Shown: positions 7,552 through 15,532, counted from the first letter of the stretch. The stretch is DNA of 50,323 bases from Trueperaceae bacterium (GCA_036381595.1 DASVCN010000024.1:1-50323); one strand, 5' to 3'. Made by a program: numbers and translations. Notes: a model not told the origin generated them from the letters alone.

Positions 7552-10059
7552 ATGAAGCTGATCGTCACCCACGAACAACCGGACTTCGATGCGCTGGCCG
7601 GCCTGGCTCTGGCCCGCTTGGCCCACCCCGGCGCCGTTGCGGTCCTGGGGGGCGACGTGCCGGACAACGTTCGCGCCTTCCTGCACCTGTACCGCGACGA
7701 ACTGGAACTGCGCCCTCCGGACGAGGTGGATGCCAGCGACGTAACCGAGCTGATAGTCGTTGACACCAACGATCCGGCCCGACTGGGCGGTTTCCGCGAC
7801 CTGCTCGGTACCGTTCCGGTGACGGTGTACGACCACCACCCTCGTCACGACGCGGAGATCAGGGCCGCTCACGGCATCCAGGAGCAGGTCGGCGCCACCG
7901 CAACGCTGCTTACCCGGCACCTCGAAGCGTCCTCGATCGCCATCCCCCCGCAGATCGCCAGCCTGGCCCTCCTGGCCATCCACGAGGACACTGGCAACCT
8001 CTCCTTCGACCTAACCACCGCCGAGGACTACCACGCAGCTACCCTGCTCATGCGCCGGGGCGCCTCCCTGGCGGTCGTCCGGGAGTTCCAGAGCGACTCC
8101 AGCGACAGCGACCAGAGGGAACTGCTCGGGGCCGTCCTGGAGCGCGCCCGCATCGTTCAGCTGGGCGGTTTCACCGTCGCCGTATCGGCCTTCGAGTTCC
8201 CCCGCTACGTCAGGCAGGCGGTGGGCAGCTGCAATCGGCTGCTAGGCGAGACCAGCAGCGACGCTGCCCTCGTCGTCGTGAAGATGGAGGGCAAGACACT
8301 GCTCTTCGCCCGCAGTCTCCGCGGATTCGATGTCGGCGCTGCCCTGACGAGCGAGTTCGGGGGAGGCGGCCACGCCGGCGCAGCCTTCGCCCGGAGCGAC
8401 CTGGAGCCTCCCGAGGCGGCAGCACGGGCACTCGAAGCGCTCGAGCGGCACATGCCGGCGTCTCTCACGGCCCGCGAGATCATGAACAGCCCGGTTCGGA
8501 GCCTGGAGGCGGAGGATACGGTCGCCGAAGCCCAGAGCCAGCTGAGCCGTTTCGGCCACAACGGTGCCCCGGTTGTGAGCGACGGGAAACTGGTTGGCAT
8601 CATCTCCCGACGCGACCTGGAGCGGGCCCTGCGGCACGACCTGGGCCAGTCGAAGGTGAGCGGGTTCATGAGCAGAGACGTCATCACCGCCACACCTCAG
8701 GCCACGCTGATCCAGCTCGAGCGGTTGGTCGAGGCCCACAACATCGGCCGCATCCCGATAGTCGAGGGCGAGGAACTGGTGGGCATAGTCACCCGTAGCG
8801 ACCTGCTGGCTGCCCACCATCCGCCTCGCGAACCGGCCACAGCTCTGGAGGTGAAGGAGCGCCTGCCCAGTGAGGCCCGAGACGTGATCGAGCGGGCCGC
8901 GGCAGAACTGGCCGGTACGGACGAGGAGGCCGCGCTCTACGTAGTGGGCGGCACCGTTCGCGATGCGCTTCTCGGCAGGGCCCTGGTCGACCTCGATCTC
9001 GTACTCGAGGGTTTCGCCGCAGAAACTCTGGTAGGCCGCCTGCAACGCAAGCTGGGCGGGAGCATGACCTTCCACGCCTCCTTCGGCACCTCCACCCTCA
9101 CACTTCCGAGCGGACTGGCCGTGGATGTGGCCGGTGCTCGCGAGGAGTACTATCGCCACCCGGGAGCCCTGCCCCAGGTAACGCCCTCCTCGATACGCAA
9201 GGACCTCTCGCGGAGGGACTTCACAATCAACACCATCGCGGTCCGCCTCTTCCCTCTGCCACCGGAGCTGATAGACCCGTTCGACGGGCTGCGGGACCTC
9301 GAACGGAAGACCCTTCGCACGCTTCACCCGCTCTCCTTCGACGAGGATCCCACCAGGATCCTGAGGGGAGCGCGATTGGCGGGACGCCTCAATTTCGATC
9401 TCGCCGCCTCGGCCCGGAATCAGGCTACCCAAGCCCTTGCGGGTGAGGCGCTGGCGAAGGTAAGCGGCTCCCGCCTGCGAGCCGAACTGGAACTGACGTT
9501 GGCCGAGCCGCGGGTCACTCCCGCCCTCGGCATCCTCGACTCGCTGGGGGCCATGCAGAAGGTCTACGGCCTCGAGTTCGACGAATCGCTCACCGGTCGA
9601 CTCGACGAACTTCGGACGAAGGAGGAGGTTCCCGACATCGCCTACCTGCTGGCCCTCCTGCTGGGCAATACGGCCGGCCGGGCGGCCGCCCATGTCGAGG
9701 AGTTCCACTGGCCGAGGAGGCTGCTGGCGAGCCGCGAGAACCTGGTCCGGGCGGCGGAAGAGGACGATGTTTCGGACGAGTGGTTGGAGTCCGCGGACGA
9801 AGCTCAACGATCCGTAGCGAAGGCGCTCTCGCCAGCGCTGGCAGCGCGTGTGGAGGCGTTCGAAGAGGCCCCCAGGCGCAGAAAGGTGCGCGGAAGGGAC
9901 GTGTTAGAGTTGGGCCTGCCCCCCGGACCCGAAGTCGGGGAGATCCTGTCGCAAGTGGCCAGGGCGAGGCAGCACGGCCGGGTCAATTCCTTCGAAGAGG
10001 AACTCGAGCTGGCCCGGCGCCGGGTCGAGGAACGACTGCAGCGCCGAGCGCGGGAGTAA
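7552..10059 (+). CDS. DHH/CBS/tRNA nucleotidyltransferase fusion
   Basis: An 835-residue fusion. Residues 1-150 are a DHH phosphoesterase domain (Asp11, Asp13; 'VVDTN' at 69-73; 'DHH' at 94-96). The DHHA1 domain follows with 'FGGGGHAGAAF' near 267-277. A pair of CBS domains spans about 301-425 ('AREIMNSPV', 'MSRDVITATPQATL'). The C-terminal half, from about 455, is a class II tRNA nucleotidyltransferase/poly(A) polymerase head and neck ('VVGGTVRDALLGR', 'DLDLVLEG', 'RRDFTINTIA', 'DPTRILRGARLA'). The same domain order occurs in the A-adding enzymes of Aquifex and Deinococcus, so it probably adds A or CCA to tRNA 3' ends. The DHH domain may act as a nano-RNase or 3' phosphoesterase (inference). 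The start at 7552 is where DHH homology begins. Confidence 0.93.
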   Translation: MKLIVTHEQPDFDALAGLALARLAHPGAVAVLGGDVPDNVRAFLHLYRDELELRPPDEVDASDVTELIVVDTNDPARLGGFRDLLGTVPVTVYDHHPRHDAEIRAAHGIQEQVGATATLLTRHLEASSIAIPPQIASLALLAIHEDTGNLSFDLTTAEDYHAATLLMRRGASLAVVREFQSDSSDSDQRELLGAVLERARIVQLGGFTVAVSAFEFPRYVRQAVGSCNRLLGETSSDAALVVVKMEGKTLLFARSLRGFDVGAALTSEFGGGGHAGAAFARSDLEPPEAAARALEALERHMPASLTAREIMNSPVRSLEAEDTVAEAQSQLSRFGHNGAPVVSDGKLVGIISRRDLERALRHDLGQSKVSGFMSRDVITATPQATLIQLERLVEAHNIGRIPIVEGEELVGIVTRSDLLAAHHPPREPATALEVKERLPSEARDVIERAAAELAGTDEEAALYVVGGTVRDALLGRALVDLDLVLEGFAAETLVGRLQRKLGGSMTFHASFGTSTLTLPSGLAVDVAGAREEYYRHPGALPQVTPSSIRKDLSRRDFTINTIAVRLFPLPPELIDPFDGLRDLERKTLRTLHPLSFDEDPTRILRGARLAGRLNFDLAASARNQATQALAGEALAKVSGSRLRAELELTLAEPRVTPALGILDSLGAMQKVYGLEFDESLTGRLDELRTKEEVPDIAYLLALLLGNTAGRAAAHVEEFHWPRRLLASRENLVRAAEEDDVSDEWLESADEAQRSVAKALSPALAARVEAFEEAPRRRKVRGRDVLELGLPPGPEVGEILSQVARARQHGRVNSFEEELELARRRVEERLQRRARE

Positions 10060-10063
10060 CGTC

Positions 10064-10696
10064 ATGATCCTCAATTTCTGGAACAACCCGACCATCCTCG
10101 TCATCAGCGCCATCGTCATGATCATGGCGCTCATCTTTCACAACATGGTCCAGGCCTGGGTCGCTTCCCGCTACGGCGACAACGGACCAAGGCTGTCGGG
10201 CTACATGAACTTCGATCCGCAGCAGCAACTGGAACCGTGGGGCGTGCTGCTCCTGTTCCTGCTAGGCTTCGGCTGGCCGCGAACGATCCCCGTCAACAGC
10301 CGTAACTACCGCGGCCGTGGCAAGCAGGAGGCGATGGTCTGGTACAGCGGACCGCTCACCTACCTGGGGGTCGCTACCCTCTGCTACCTGCTCGAGTTGG
10401 TCTTCCGTAACATGGGCAGTTTCGAACTCGCCCGAGCGTTCTTCGCTGCGGGCAACTTCGCCGTGCTCCACGCGGCCATCAACATCATCCCCGTCTACCC
10501 GCTCGACGGCGCCCGCGCAGCGCTCGCCTGGGGCGGACCTGGTGTGCGGCGATTCATCGGCCAGATCGCGTCCTACGGCATCATCGGCTTCTTCGTGGTC
10601 TTCCTGGTGCTCTCCTACACCGGCATAACGGGCTTCATCATCGGCTTCTTCAACAGCATCATCCGCGGCCTGCTGCAACTGATACCCGGGCTCTAG
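10064..10696 (+). CDS. M50/site-2-protease-like membrane protein lacking HExxH
   Basis: A 210-residue multi-pass membrane protein with the fold signature of small M50 site-2 proteases. The first helix carries 'ALIFHNMVQAWVASRYGD' where active relatives have 'HExxHAxxAxxxGD'. His26 remains, but the catalytic Glu is Asn27 and the second His is Gln30. The later motif 'NIIPVYPLDGAR' (140-151), including Asp148, is kept, as is 'SGPLTYL' near 95. The DNA reads cac-aac-atg-gtc-cag, so this is not a frame error. It is probably not a zinc protease and may be a pseudoprotease, for example a binding or regulatory protein (inference). It starts 4 bases after the nucleotidyltransferase stop and is likely in its operon. 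Confidence 0.8.
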   Translation: MILNFWNNPTILVISAIVMIMALIFHNMVQAWVASRYGDNGPRLSGYMNFDPQQQLEPWGVLLLFLLGFGWPRTIPVNSRNYRGRGKQEAMVWYSGPLTYLGVATLCYLLELVFRNMGSFELARAFFAAGNFAVLHAAINIIPVYPLDGARAALAWGGPGVRRFIGQIASYGIIGFFVVFLVLSYTGITGFIIGFFNSIIRGLLQLIPGL

Positions 10697-10699
10697 TTG

Positions 10700-10800
10700 G
10701 GGGCGACGCAACGCGACCCAACGCGATCGAACGCCACCGAACTCGACCTACCGCGATCGAACGCCACCGAACTCGACCCAAGGCGACCGAACGCGACCAC
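10700..10800. repeat. Short tandem repeats, 30-base period
   Basis: A 27-base match beginning CGCGATCGAACGCCACCGAA is exact at 10722-10748 and 10752-10778. It is flanked by shorter variants of the same 'cgACCgAACgCgA' theme from about 10700 to 10800. It fills the gap between two convergent genes. No hairpin terminator is evident. No array-wide dyad or CRISPR-like spacer structure is seen. Confidence 0.85.
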
Positions 10801-10816
10801 CGCAAGCTGCGAAGGC

Positions 10817-12877
10817 TCAGCTCCTGCTCGTCGTAGCCGCCTGCGCACCCCTGGCTGACTCGTCGACCCTGCGTACGTCGACGATCATCTGCACGACCGG
10901 GGCGTAGGTCTCGAGCGTCGCCAACAGCTGACCCGAGGGCTCGTACTTGCGGATCGACTGGCCCCCCCGCCTGGCCGCGTAAAGCTGACCCTCGTCATCC
11001 ACGCCCAGGTCGAGGAGGTTCTCGTTCGAGTCGCCGTGCACGGTGTCAACGTTGTACGACTGGACCAGCTTCCCGTCGGGGCTGACCTTGCGGATCTTGG
11101 CCCCTGAGGCGTCGCTGATGAAGAGGTTGCCATCGGCGTCCACGGTCAGGCCGTCGAGGAGCCGCATCCCCGCCTGATCCCCACCCTGCTTGAACGCCCA
11201 GCGCGTCTGGTAGGTGCCGTCCGGAGCGAGCCGCTGTACCTGCCGATTGCCGTAGTCGAGAACGTAGACGGCCCCGTCGCCACCCACCACCAGAATTCGC
11301 GGGTCGTTGAAGGTACCGCGCCCCTCGCCCCGCCCGCCGAAGCGGGCCAGGAAGTTCCCCTGCGAATCGAAGCGCTGGATGAGGTGGGTCTCGGCGTCCA
11401 AGACGTAGAGGGTGTCGTCGGGCGCCACCGACAGCGAAACCGGGTAGAGGAACTCGCCCTGCTTCATCCCATAGGAACCGAAGCTCGTGAGCGGAGTACC
11501 GTCCGGCGCCAGCTTGTGGATCATCCTGTGCTCGGTCTGACCCAGCTGGTACTCGAACACGGCCGCGTAGTAGTTGCCGGCGCTGTCGACAGAAACCGAG
11601 AGAGGTGCGGCGGTGAACGAACCGGCTCCTTCGCCGATGTCGCCCAGGCTGGCATGAAGGGCGCCGGCCGGGTCGAGCACCCGCAATACCCCCTGCTTGG
11701 TGCTGACGGTAAGGACGATGCGGCTCGGAAGCTCCGGGATCCCCTCGTCCGAGAGGTCGGCACTGGCCAGAGCCGACTGCACCTCCTCCAGCGAGGGCCG
11801 GTCGTCCGGGTCCTTCTCGATCATCTTCATCACCAGGTCGTCGAGCACCTTGGGTACCCGCAGGTTGAGCTGGCGGGGCGGCGGCGGACTCTGGAAGATC
11901 TGCTGGTGGACTATCGCCTCGTAGCCGCCCTTGAAGGCGGTCTGCCCGGTGAGCATCTCGTAGAACACCAGCCCCAGGCTGTAGATGTCGCTGCGGTGGT
12001 CGATCTTGAGGCCGCGCGCCTGCTCGGGCGACATGTAGACGGGTGTGCCGATCCGTGCACCGGTCATGGTGAGGCGCGAGAGCACTTTGCCGCCGGCGAT
12101 GCCGAAGTCCATCAGCTTCACCGCATCGGGCGCCAACCTCGGCTCTTCGCCGTCGCGGATGCCGCCTTCGAGGATCATGATGTTGGCCGGCTTGATGTCG
12201 CGGTGGATGATGCCGGCAGAGTGGATGTGCTGCAGGGCGCTGGCAACCAGCGCCATGACGTCGACCGAGAGTTCAGCGTCGAGCTCCTGTGTCTCGATAT
12301 AGCTCTCCAGCGACCGCCCCTTCACGAACTCCATGACCATGTAGTGCTTTATCCCCAGGCTGCCGTGCTCGAAGGTGCGGACGATGTTGACGTGGTTCAG
12401 CCTCTGGGCGACCTCGGCCTCCCGGTGGAAGCGGCGGATGAACTTGGCATCGGCGACGTACTGCTCCATCGGGATCTTGAGCGCGACGATCTGGCCACCG
12501 TTGAGCTTCCGGGCCCGGTAGACGCTCGCCATACCGCCCGAGCCCACCTTCTCGAGGATCTCGTAGCCCGGTACCTCCATCGGATCGAAGCCGGGAGAAC
12601 CGCGGTGCGAGCGCTTGCCCTTCGATCGTGCCGCGTCCTTCCGCTTGCGGGGCGCGACCCTTGGCTTGCGGGCGGTGCCCTGGTTGCCGGTAACGAGAAG
12701 TCCCAGCGCCAGCGCGAAGAGCGCTACCGGCGCCAGGGCACGGTCGGCTCCGCTCACTGCCAGCAGTCCGGCGACCAACAGGGCGCCCAGAGCGACGATG
12801 GTGATCTTCACCCAGGAGGCCGCGTGTAGCAGCCAGAGGACCAACAGGAGAGTGATCACCAGCAACACCCAGAGCAT
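10817..12877 (-). CDS. Ser/Thr protein kinase with N-terminal membrane anchor and beta-propeller
   Basis: A 686-residue PknB-type kinase. Three hydrophobic segments lie at the N-terminus (about 2-18, 24-42, 47-63), followed by a basic linker (68-95). The kinase domain spans about 104-365: Gly loop 'VGSGGMASVY', Lys134, 'HRDIKPANI' at 225-233, 'DFG' at 257-259 and 'SPE' in place of APE. The C-terminal part (about 390-680) is a repeat-built NHL-like six-bladed propeller ('GQFLYPVSLSVAPDDTLYVL' style blades). The anchor precedes the kinase here; bacterial PASTA-type kinases have it after. If the kinase is cytosolic the propeller would be too, so it may bind a protein partner rather than sense outside signals. 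It is coupled to the PP2C gene by a one-base TGATG overlap. Confidence 0.92.
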   Translation of the reverse strand: MLWVLLVITLLLVLWLLHAASWVKITIVALGALLVAGLLAVSGADRALAPVALFALALGLLVTGNQGTARKPRVAPRKRKDAARSKGKRSHRGSPGFDPMEVPGYEILEKVGSGGMASVYRARKLNGGQIVALKIPMEQYVADAKFIRRFHREAEVAQRLNHVNIVRTFEHGSLGIKHYMVMEFVKGRSLESYIETQELDAELSVDVMALVASALQHIHSAGIIHRDIKPANIMILEGGIRDGEEPRLAPDAVKLMDFGIAGGKVLSRLTMTGARIGTPVYMSPEQARGLKIDHRSDIYSLGLVFYEMLTGQTAFKGGYEAIVHQQIFQSPPPPRQLNLRVPKVLDDLVMKMIEKDPDDRPSLEEVQSALASADLSDEGIPELPSRIVLTVSTKQGVLRVLDPAGALHASLGDIGEGAGSFTAAPLSVSVDSAGNYYAAVFEYQLGQTEHRMIHKLAPDGTPLTSFGSYGMKQGEFLYPVSLSVAPDDTLYVLDAETHLIQRFDSQGNFLARFGGRGEGRGTFNDPRILVVGGDGAVYVLDYGNRQVQRLAPDGTYQTRWAFKQGGDQAGMRLLDGLTVDADGNLFISDASGAKIRKVSPDGKLVQSYNVDTVHGDSNENLLDLGVDDEGQLYAARRGGQSIRKYEPSGQLLATLETYAPVVQMIVDVRRVDESARGAQAATTSRS

Positions 12878-13641
12878 CAGGGAACCTCGGCGATCACGAG
12901 GGTGATGTTGTCGGGTCCGCCCCGCTGATTGGCGAGGCCGATGAGGTACTCGACGCTCGACTGGCGGTTGCTCGTGCGGCCGATCTCGGCCAGGATCTCC
13001 TGGGGCTGCACCTGGCCGTGGAGCCCGTCGCTGCAGAGGGCCAGGACGTCGCCGCTACGGACTCCGAACGGGATGATGTCCGGTTCGACCTCGGGCCGGG
13101 TGCCCAAGGCGCGGGTGATGAGGTTGCGCCACTCGTGCGTCCGGGCCTCGGCGTCGGTGAGCAAACCGCGCTTGCGCTGCTCCTCGACCCAGGAGTGATC
13201 GACGGTGAGCTGATGGATGCGGCCGTCTCGCACCAGGTAAGCGCGCGAGTCGCCTACATGGCCAACCACGGCGTTGCCGTCGTGTACGGCCGCCAGGGTG
13301 AGGGTGGTTCCCATCCCCTTGCGGCCGCTCTCCCTGGTCGCTTCGTTGTAGACCTTGCGGTTGGCGAGCCGGATCGCTTTCTCGGTGAGGCGCTCGATGC
13401 TGACCATCGGCTTGCCCATCTCGAGCTCGCTCACGTAGCGACTGAACGATTCGTCGAGCACTTCCATCGCGAGTTTCGAGGCTACCTCGCCGGCCGCCGC
13501 GCCACCCATGCCATCGGCAACCGCAAGCAGAGTCAAGGGCCCACCGCGGAGCGAGAACTGCAGCACGCGGTGGTAATCCTCATTCAGCGGTCTGACGCGG
13601 CCCACATCGGAGCCGTGGCCTACGTTCTGACCCAGGCGCAC
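12877..13641 (-). CDS. PP2C-family protein Ser/Thr phosphatase
   Basis: A 254-residue metal-dependent phosphatase that should reverse the work of the kinase encoded next. Metal-binding blocks: 'SDVGRVRPLNED' (11-22), 'VADGMGG' (41-47, Asp43), 'GHVGDSRAYL' (127-136), 'CSDGLHG' (203-209) and 'GGPDN' (241-245). The start is a GTG at 13641, directly preceded by a TAGACT box 6 bases away. Its stop overlaps the kinase ATG by one base, so phosphatase and kinase are made together. This kinase-phosphatase pairing is common in bacteria. Confidence 0.95.
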   Translation of the reverse strand: MRLGQNVGHGSDVGRVRPLNEDYHRVLQFSLRGGPLTLLAVADGMGGAAAGEVASKLAMEVLDESFSRYVSELEMGKPMVSIERLTEKAIRLANRKVYNEATRESGRKGMGTTLTLAAVHDGNAVVGHVGDSRAYLVRDGRIHQLTVDHSWVEEQRKRGLLTDAEARTHEWRNLITRALGTRPEVEPDIIPFGVRSGDVLALCSDGLHGQVQPQEILAEIGRTSNRQSSVEYLIGLANQRGGPDNITLVIAEVP

Positions 13642-13647
13642 GCGGTG

Positions 13648-13653
13648 AGTCTA
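13648..13653 (-). promoter_or_regulatory. Leaderless-type -10 box for PP2C-kinase operon
   Basis: On the minus strand TAGACT lies 6 bases before the GTG start at 13641. It supports that non-ATG start. Confidence 0.55.
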
Positions 13654-13702
13654 TCCCTTGCGAGCGGCGTGTCTTGACGAACTATCCCACACGCCCGCGG
13701 CC

Positions 13703-14317
13703 TCAGTTTCCCTTGGCTCTCGGCCTTCTGACGGTTTCGAGGTAAGGGAAACGCTCGAGCAGATTCCGGTAGTCGTCGAAGAGCCTGAGCGCTTCCCCCC
13801 TGTCGCCCGGCAGCTCCTTTATCCGCAGATAGGCGAGGTGCCCGCCGGTGAACTCGAAGGTCGGGGTGCCGAAGACGTCGAGGGCGACAGCCCGGTAGTG
13901 CTCGTGCGCCAACTGCGTGCGGCACTCGGGATCGGCCAGATCGCTCTCGAAGCAGGCCATGTGCACGCCCACCTGCTCTGCGACCGAGAAGATCGTCTGC
14001 TGGTCGAACGGCCGGTGATCGCGGTGGCGGGCCCGAAGCAGCGCCAATAGGAAAGCGCCGTGCTTCTCGGCTCCCTGCCGGCGCACGGCGCATGACGCGA
14101 GGAAAGGCAACAGGCCGTTACAGCCGTACTCGTCCTGCGGATCGAGGCGTTCGTTCCAGAGTTGCCAACCGTTCCCCTGGAGACGCGCCTGCATCAGGCT
14201 GAAGTGTTGCCACTCGAACTCGATCTCCCGCTCGGTGGAGACGATCGCGGCGACCTCGGCGCCCCGCCAGGCGTAGGGGCACAGGTAGTCGACGTAGACG
14301 CGAACTGTCTCCGGCAT
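13703..14317 (-). CDS. DsbA-like thioredoxin-fold oxidoreductase
   Basis: A 204-residue protein of the DsbA/2-hydroxychromene-2-carboxylate isomerase/FrnE group. The thioredoxin-fold opening strand runs into 'DYLCPYAWRGAEV', with Cys13 in a C-P-Y-A motif. The second Cys of a CxxC pair is absent, so it cannot act as a simple dithiol oxidant. The block 'ALDVFGTPTFEF' carries the cis-Pro loop. No signal peptide is seen, so it is probably cytosolic. It may use a low-molecular-weight thiol such as bacillithiol (inference). The frame can start at GTG 14323, but ATG 14317, four bases after a TAATGT box, is preferred. Confidence 0.8.
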   Translation of the reverse strand: MPETVRVYVDYLCPYAWRGAEVAAIVSTEREIEFEWQHFSLMQARLQGNGWQLWNERLDPQDEYGCNGLLPFLASCAVRRQGAEKHGAFLLALLRARHRDHRPFDQQTIFSVAEQVGVHMACFESDLADPECRTQLAHEHYRAVALDVFGTPTFEFTGGHLAYLRIKELPGDRGEALRLFDDYRNLLERFPYLETVRRPRAKGN

Positions 14318-14321
14318 GGAC

Positions 14322-14327
14322 ACATTA
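14322..14327 (-). promoter_or_regulatory. Possible -10 box for DsbA-like gene
   Basis: On the minus strand TAATGT is 4 bases from the ATG at 14317. The spacing is shorter than at the other leaderless starts here, so this is a weaker call. Confidence 0.3.
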
Positions 14328-14454
14328 CAGCCCGGGTTGTTGCCGAGAACGGGTAGTGCGAGCGACAGGCAGGCCGGTTGGAACGGCGGTTGTGCAGGCC
14401 TTCACGCCGCAACGGTGGAGTGATGTCCCCCCTACCGCGACGGCGGTCGGGATG

Positions 14455-14820
14455 TTACTGGCTGACTGCCTGCGACAGTTCGGGCAGCAGCTTGCGGAGC
14501 TGGAAGCGCACACGCCCGAGCGAGTTGGCGCCGTCCAACGTGAGTACGGCGACGTACTCCTTGCCGGCCGCCTCCAGCGGGGTCATCAGCACCGGTCCGT
14601 TCTCGTATTCGATCATCGTCTGCGTGACCCGCCCCTCTCCCAGCAGCCCGGCGAGCGCCTTGCTCGAGGAAAGGCTGCTGGCGATGGCGCCGCCGACGAA
14701 CGAGAGGTCGGTCCCCTCGCTGGAGACCCCTTCCAGCACCATCCCGTCACTGTCCACCACGGCCGCGCTACGCACGCCACGGATCTCCAATACCTGCTGC
14801 AACAGCGGCTTCAGCTTCAC
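14455..14820 (-). CDS. Roadblock/LC7 domain protein (third of three)
   Basis: A 121-residue single-domain Roadblock/LC7 (MglB-like) protein. It begins 'MKLKPLLQQVLEIRGVRSAA' with the typical long helix, then 'VVDSDGMVLEG', 'LSFVGGAIASSL', 'MIEYENGPVLMTPL', and ends with a helix 'LGRVRFQLRKLLPEL'. Such proteins dimerise and often regulate small Ras-like GTPases such as MglA. The GTG start overlaps the stop of the preceding Roadblock gene by four bases (GTGA, 14817-14820). No GTPase gene is in the window. Confidence 0.85.
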   Translation of the reverse strand: MKLKPLLQQVLEIRGVRSAAVVDSDGMVLEGVSSEGTDLSFVGGAIASSLSSSKALAGLLGEGRVTQTMIEYENGPVLMTPLEAAGKEYVAVLTLDGANSLGRVRFQLRKLLPELSQAVSQ

Positions 14821-15173
14821 GCTTCTCCTCTCAGCTCGAGCCTGAGTGGCTCCAGCGCGCTCTCCTGGATGAGCGGCGCGGCGTTGTGCGAGCTCTGCCT
14901 GTCGCTCACGATCGCAAGGTAGTAGCCGGAGACCGGGAAGATGTCGAGATTATGGCCCTCGAGTTCGACTCGTTGACCGCTCGGCTCGCCCAGCCCCAGC
15001 TCCCGGCAGGCACGACGGCTGGCGAAGGCGATCCCTGCCACCTCGGCCGCCAGTTTCTCGGCCCGCAGGCCGTAGCCGAACATCTCGACCGGCAGGCCGT
15101 CCTGGGTGAGGAGCAGAAGCGCCACCAGTCCGTCGGCCCCCAACAGGGGGCGGAGTGCTACCTTGAGGCTCAT
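14817..15173 (-). CDS. Roadblock/LC7-like protein (second of three)
   Basis: A 118-residue protein with the same length and layout as its neighbours: 'VALRPLLGADGLVALLLLTQ', 'GLPVEMFGYGLRAEKLAAEV', 'VELEGHNLDIFPVSGYYLAI'. The Roadblock signature is weaker than in the flanking genes. The assignment leans on size, the predicted helix-strand order and position. It overlaps both neighbours by four bases (ATGA at 15170-15173, GTGA at 14817-14820), which argues for a fixed stoichiometry. It could form a heterodimer with one of them (inference). Confidence 0.7.
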   Translation of the reverse strand: MSLKVALRPLLGADGLVALLLLTQDGLPVEMFGYGLRAEKLAAEVAGIAFASRRACRELGLGEPSGQRVELEGHNLDIFPVSGYYLAIVSDRQSSHNAAPLIQESALEPLRLELRGEA

Positions 15174-15532
15174 GCCAGAACCTGCGCCAGCCGCGCCCCC
15201 GCCTGGTCGGTATAGAGGCGAGCCTTGCCCAGGTTGCCTTCGGCCTCGAGGAGCATGAGGCAGAAGAGGTCGTTGCCGAGTAACCGCACGTAACCGACGC
15301 GCTCCTGGGAACCGAGGACCAGCTCACGGAGGTCGCCGCTCCTTAGGTGTGTCGACATCGCGCTCCTCGCCGACGCCAGTATGTTCGTAATCTCGGCGGC
15401 GGCAGCCGAGAGATCGGTTTCGTCGTTGCTGTACTGTTCTACGAGGAGGCCGTCCATTCCCGCTACGGCTGCCGCGACTGAGCCGTCGACCTGTTCCACC
15501 AGGTGAGCGAGAATCTCGTCCAGCTCGGTCAT
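15170..15532 (-). CDS. Roadblock/LC7 domain protein (first of three)
   Basis: A 120-residue Roadblock/LC7 protein. It begins 'MTELDEILAHLVEQVDGSVA', then 'AVAGMDGLLVEQYS', 'LSAAAAEITNILASA', 'ELVLGSQERVGYVRLLGND' and a closing helix. It is the first gene of the trio, expressed from a TAGACT box 7 bases before its ATG. Its stop overlaps the next gene by ATGA. Known relatives are MglB (polarity, type IV pilus motility) and GTPase-activating partners of Ras-like proteins. A link to the pilus gene pilC in this window is only a guess. Confidence 0.85.
   Translation of the reverse strand: MTELDEILAHLVEQVDGSVAAAVAGMDGLLVEQYSNDETDLSAAAAEITNILASARSAMSTHLRSGDLRELVLGSQERVGYVRLLGNDLFCLMLLEAEGNLGKARLYTDQAGARLAQVLA

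Noticed and set aside
8242-9807. A 521-codon open frame antisense to the DHH-CBS-nucleotidyltransferase gene
   Set aside because: It mirrors the third-position GC bias of the real gene, has no recognisable domain, and the plus strand carries a full multi-domain protein.
10700-10800. CRISPR array
   Set aside because: Repeats are contiguous with a 30-base step and no unique spacers, and no cas genes are present.
11384-12829. A 481-codon plus-strand frame opposite the kinase gene
   Set aside because: Shadow of a GC-rich gene; the minus strand encodes intact kinase motifs.
14458-15532. MglA-type GTPase expected beside the Roadblock genes
   Set aside because: Both strands around 13700-16400 were checked by eye for a GxxxxGK[ST] Ras-like frame and none was found.
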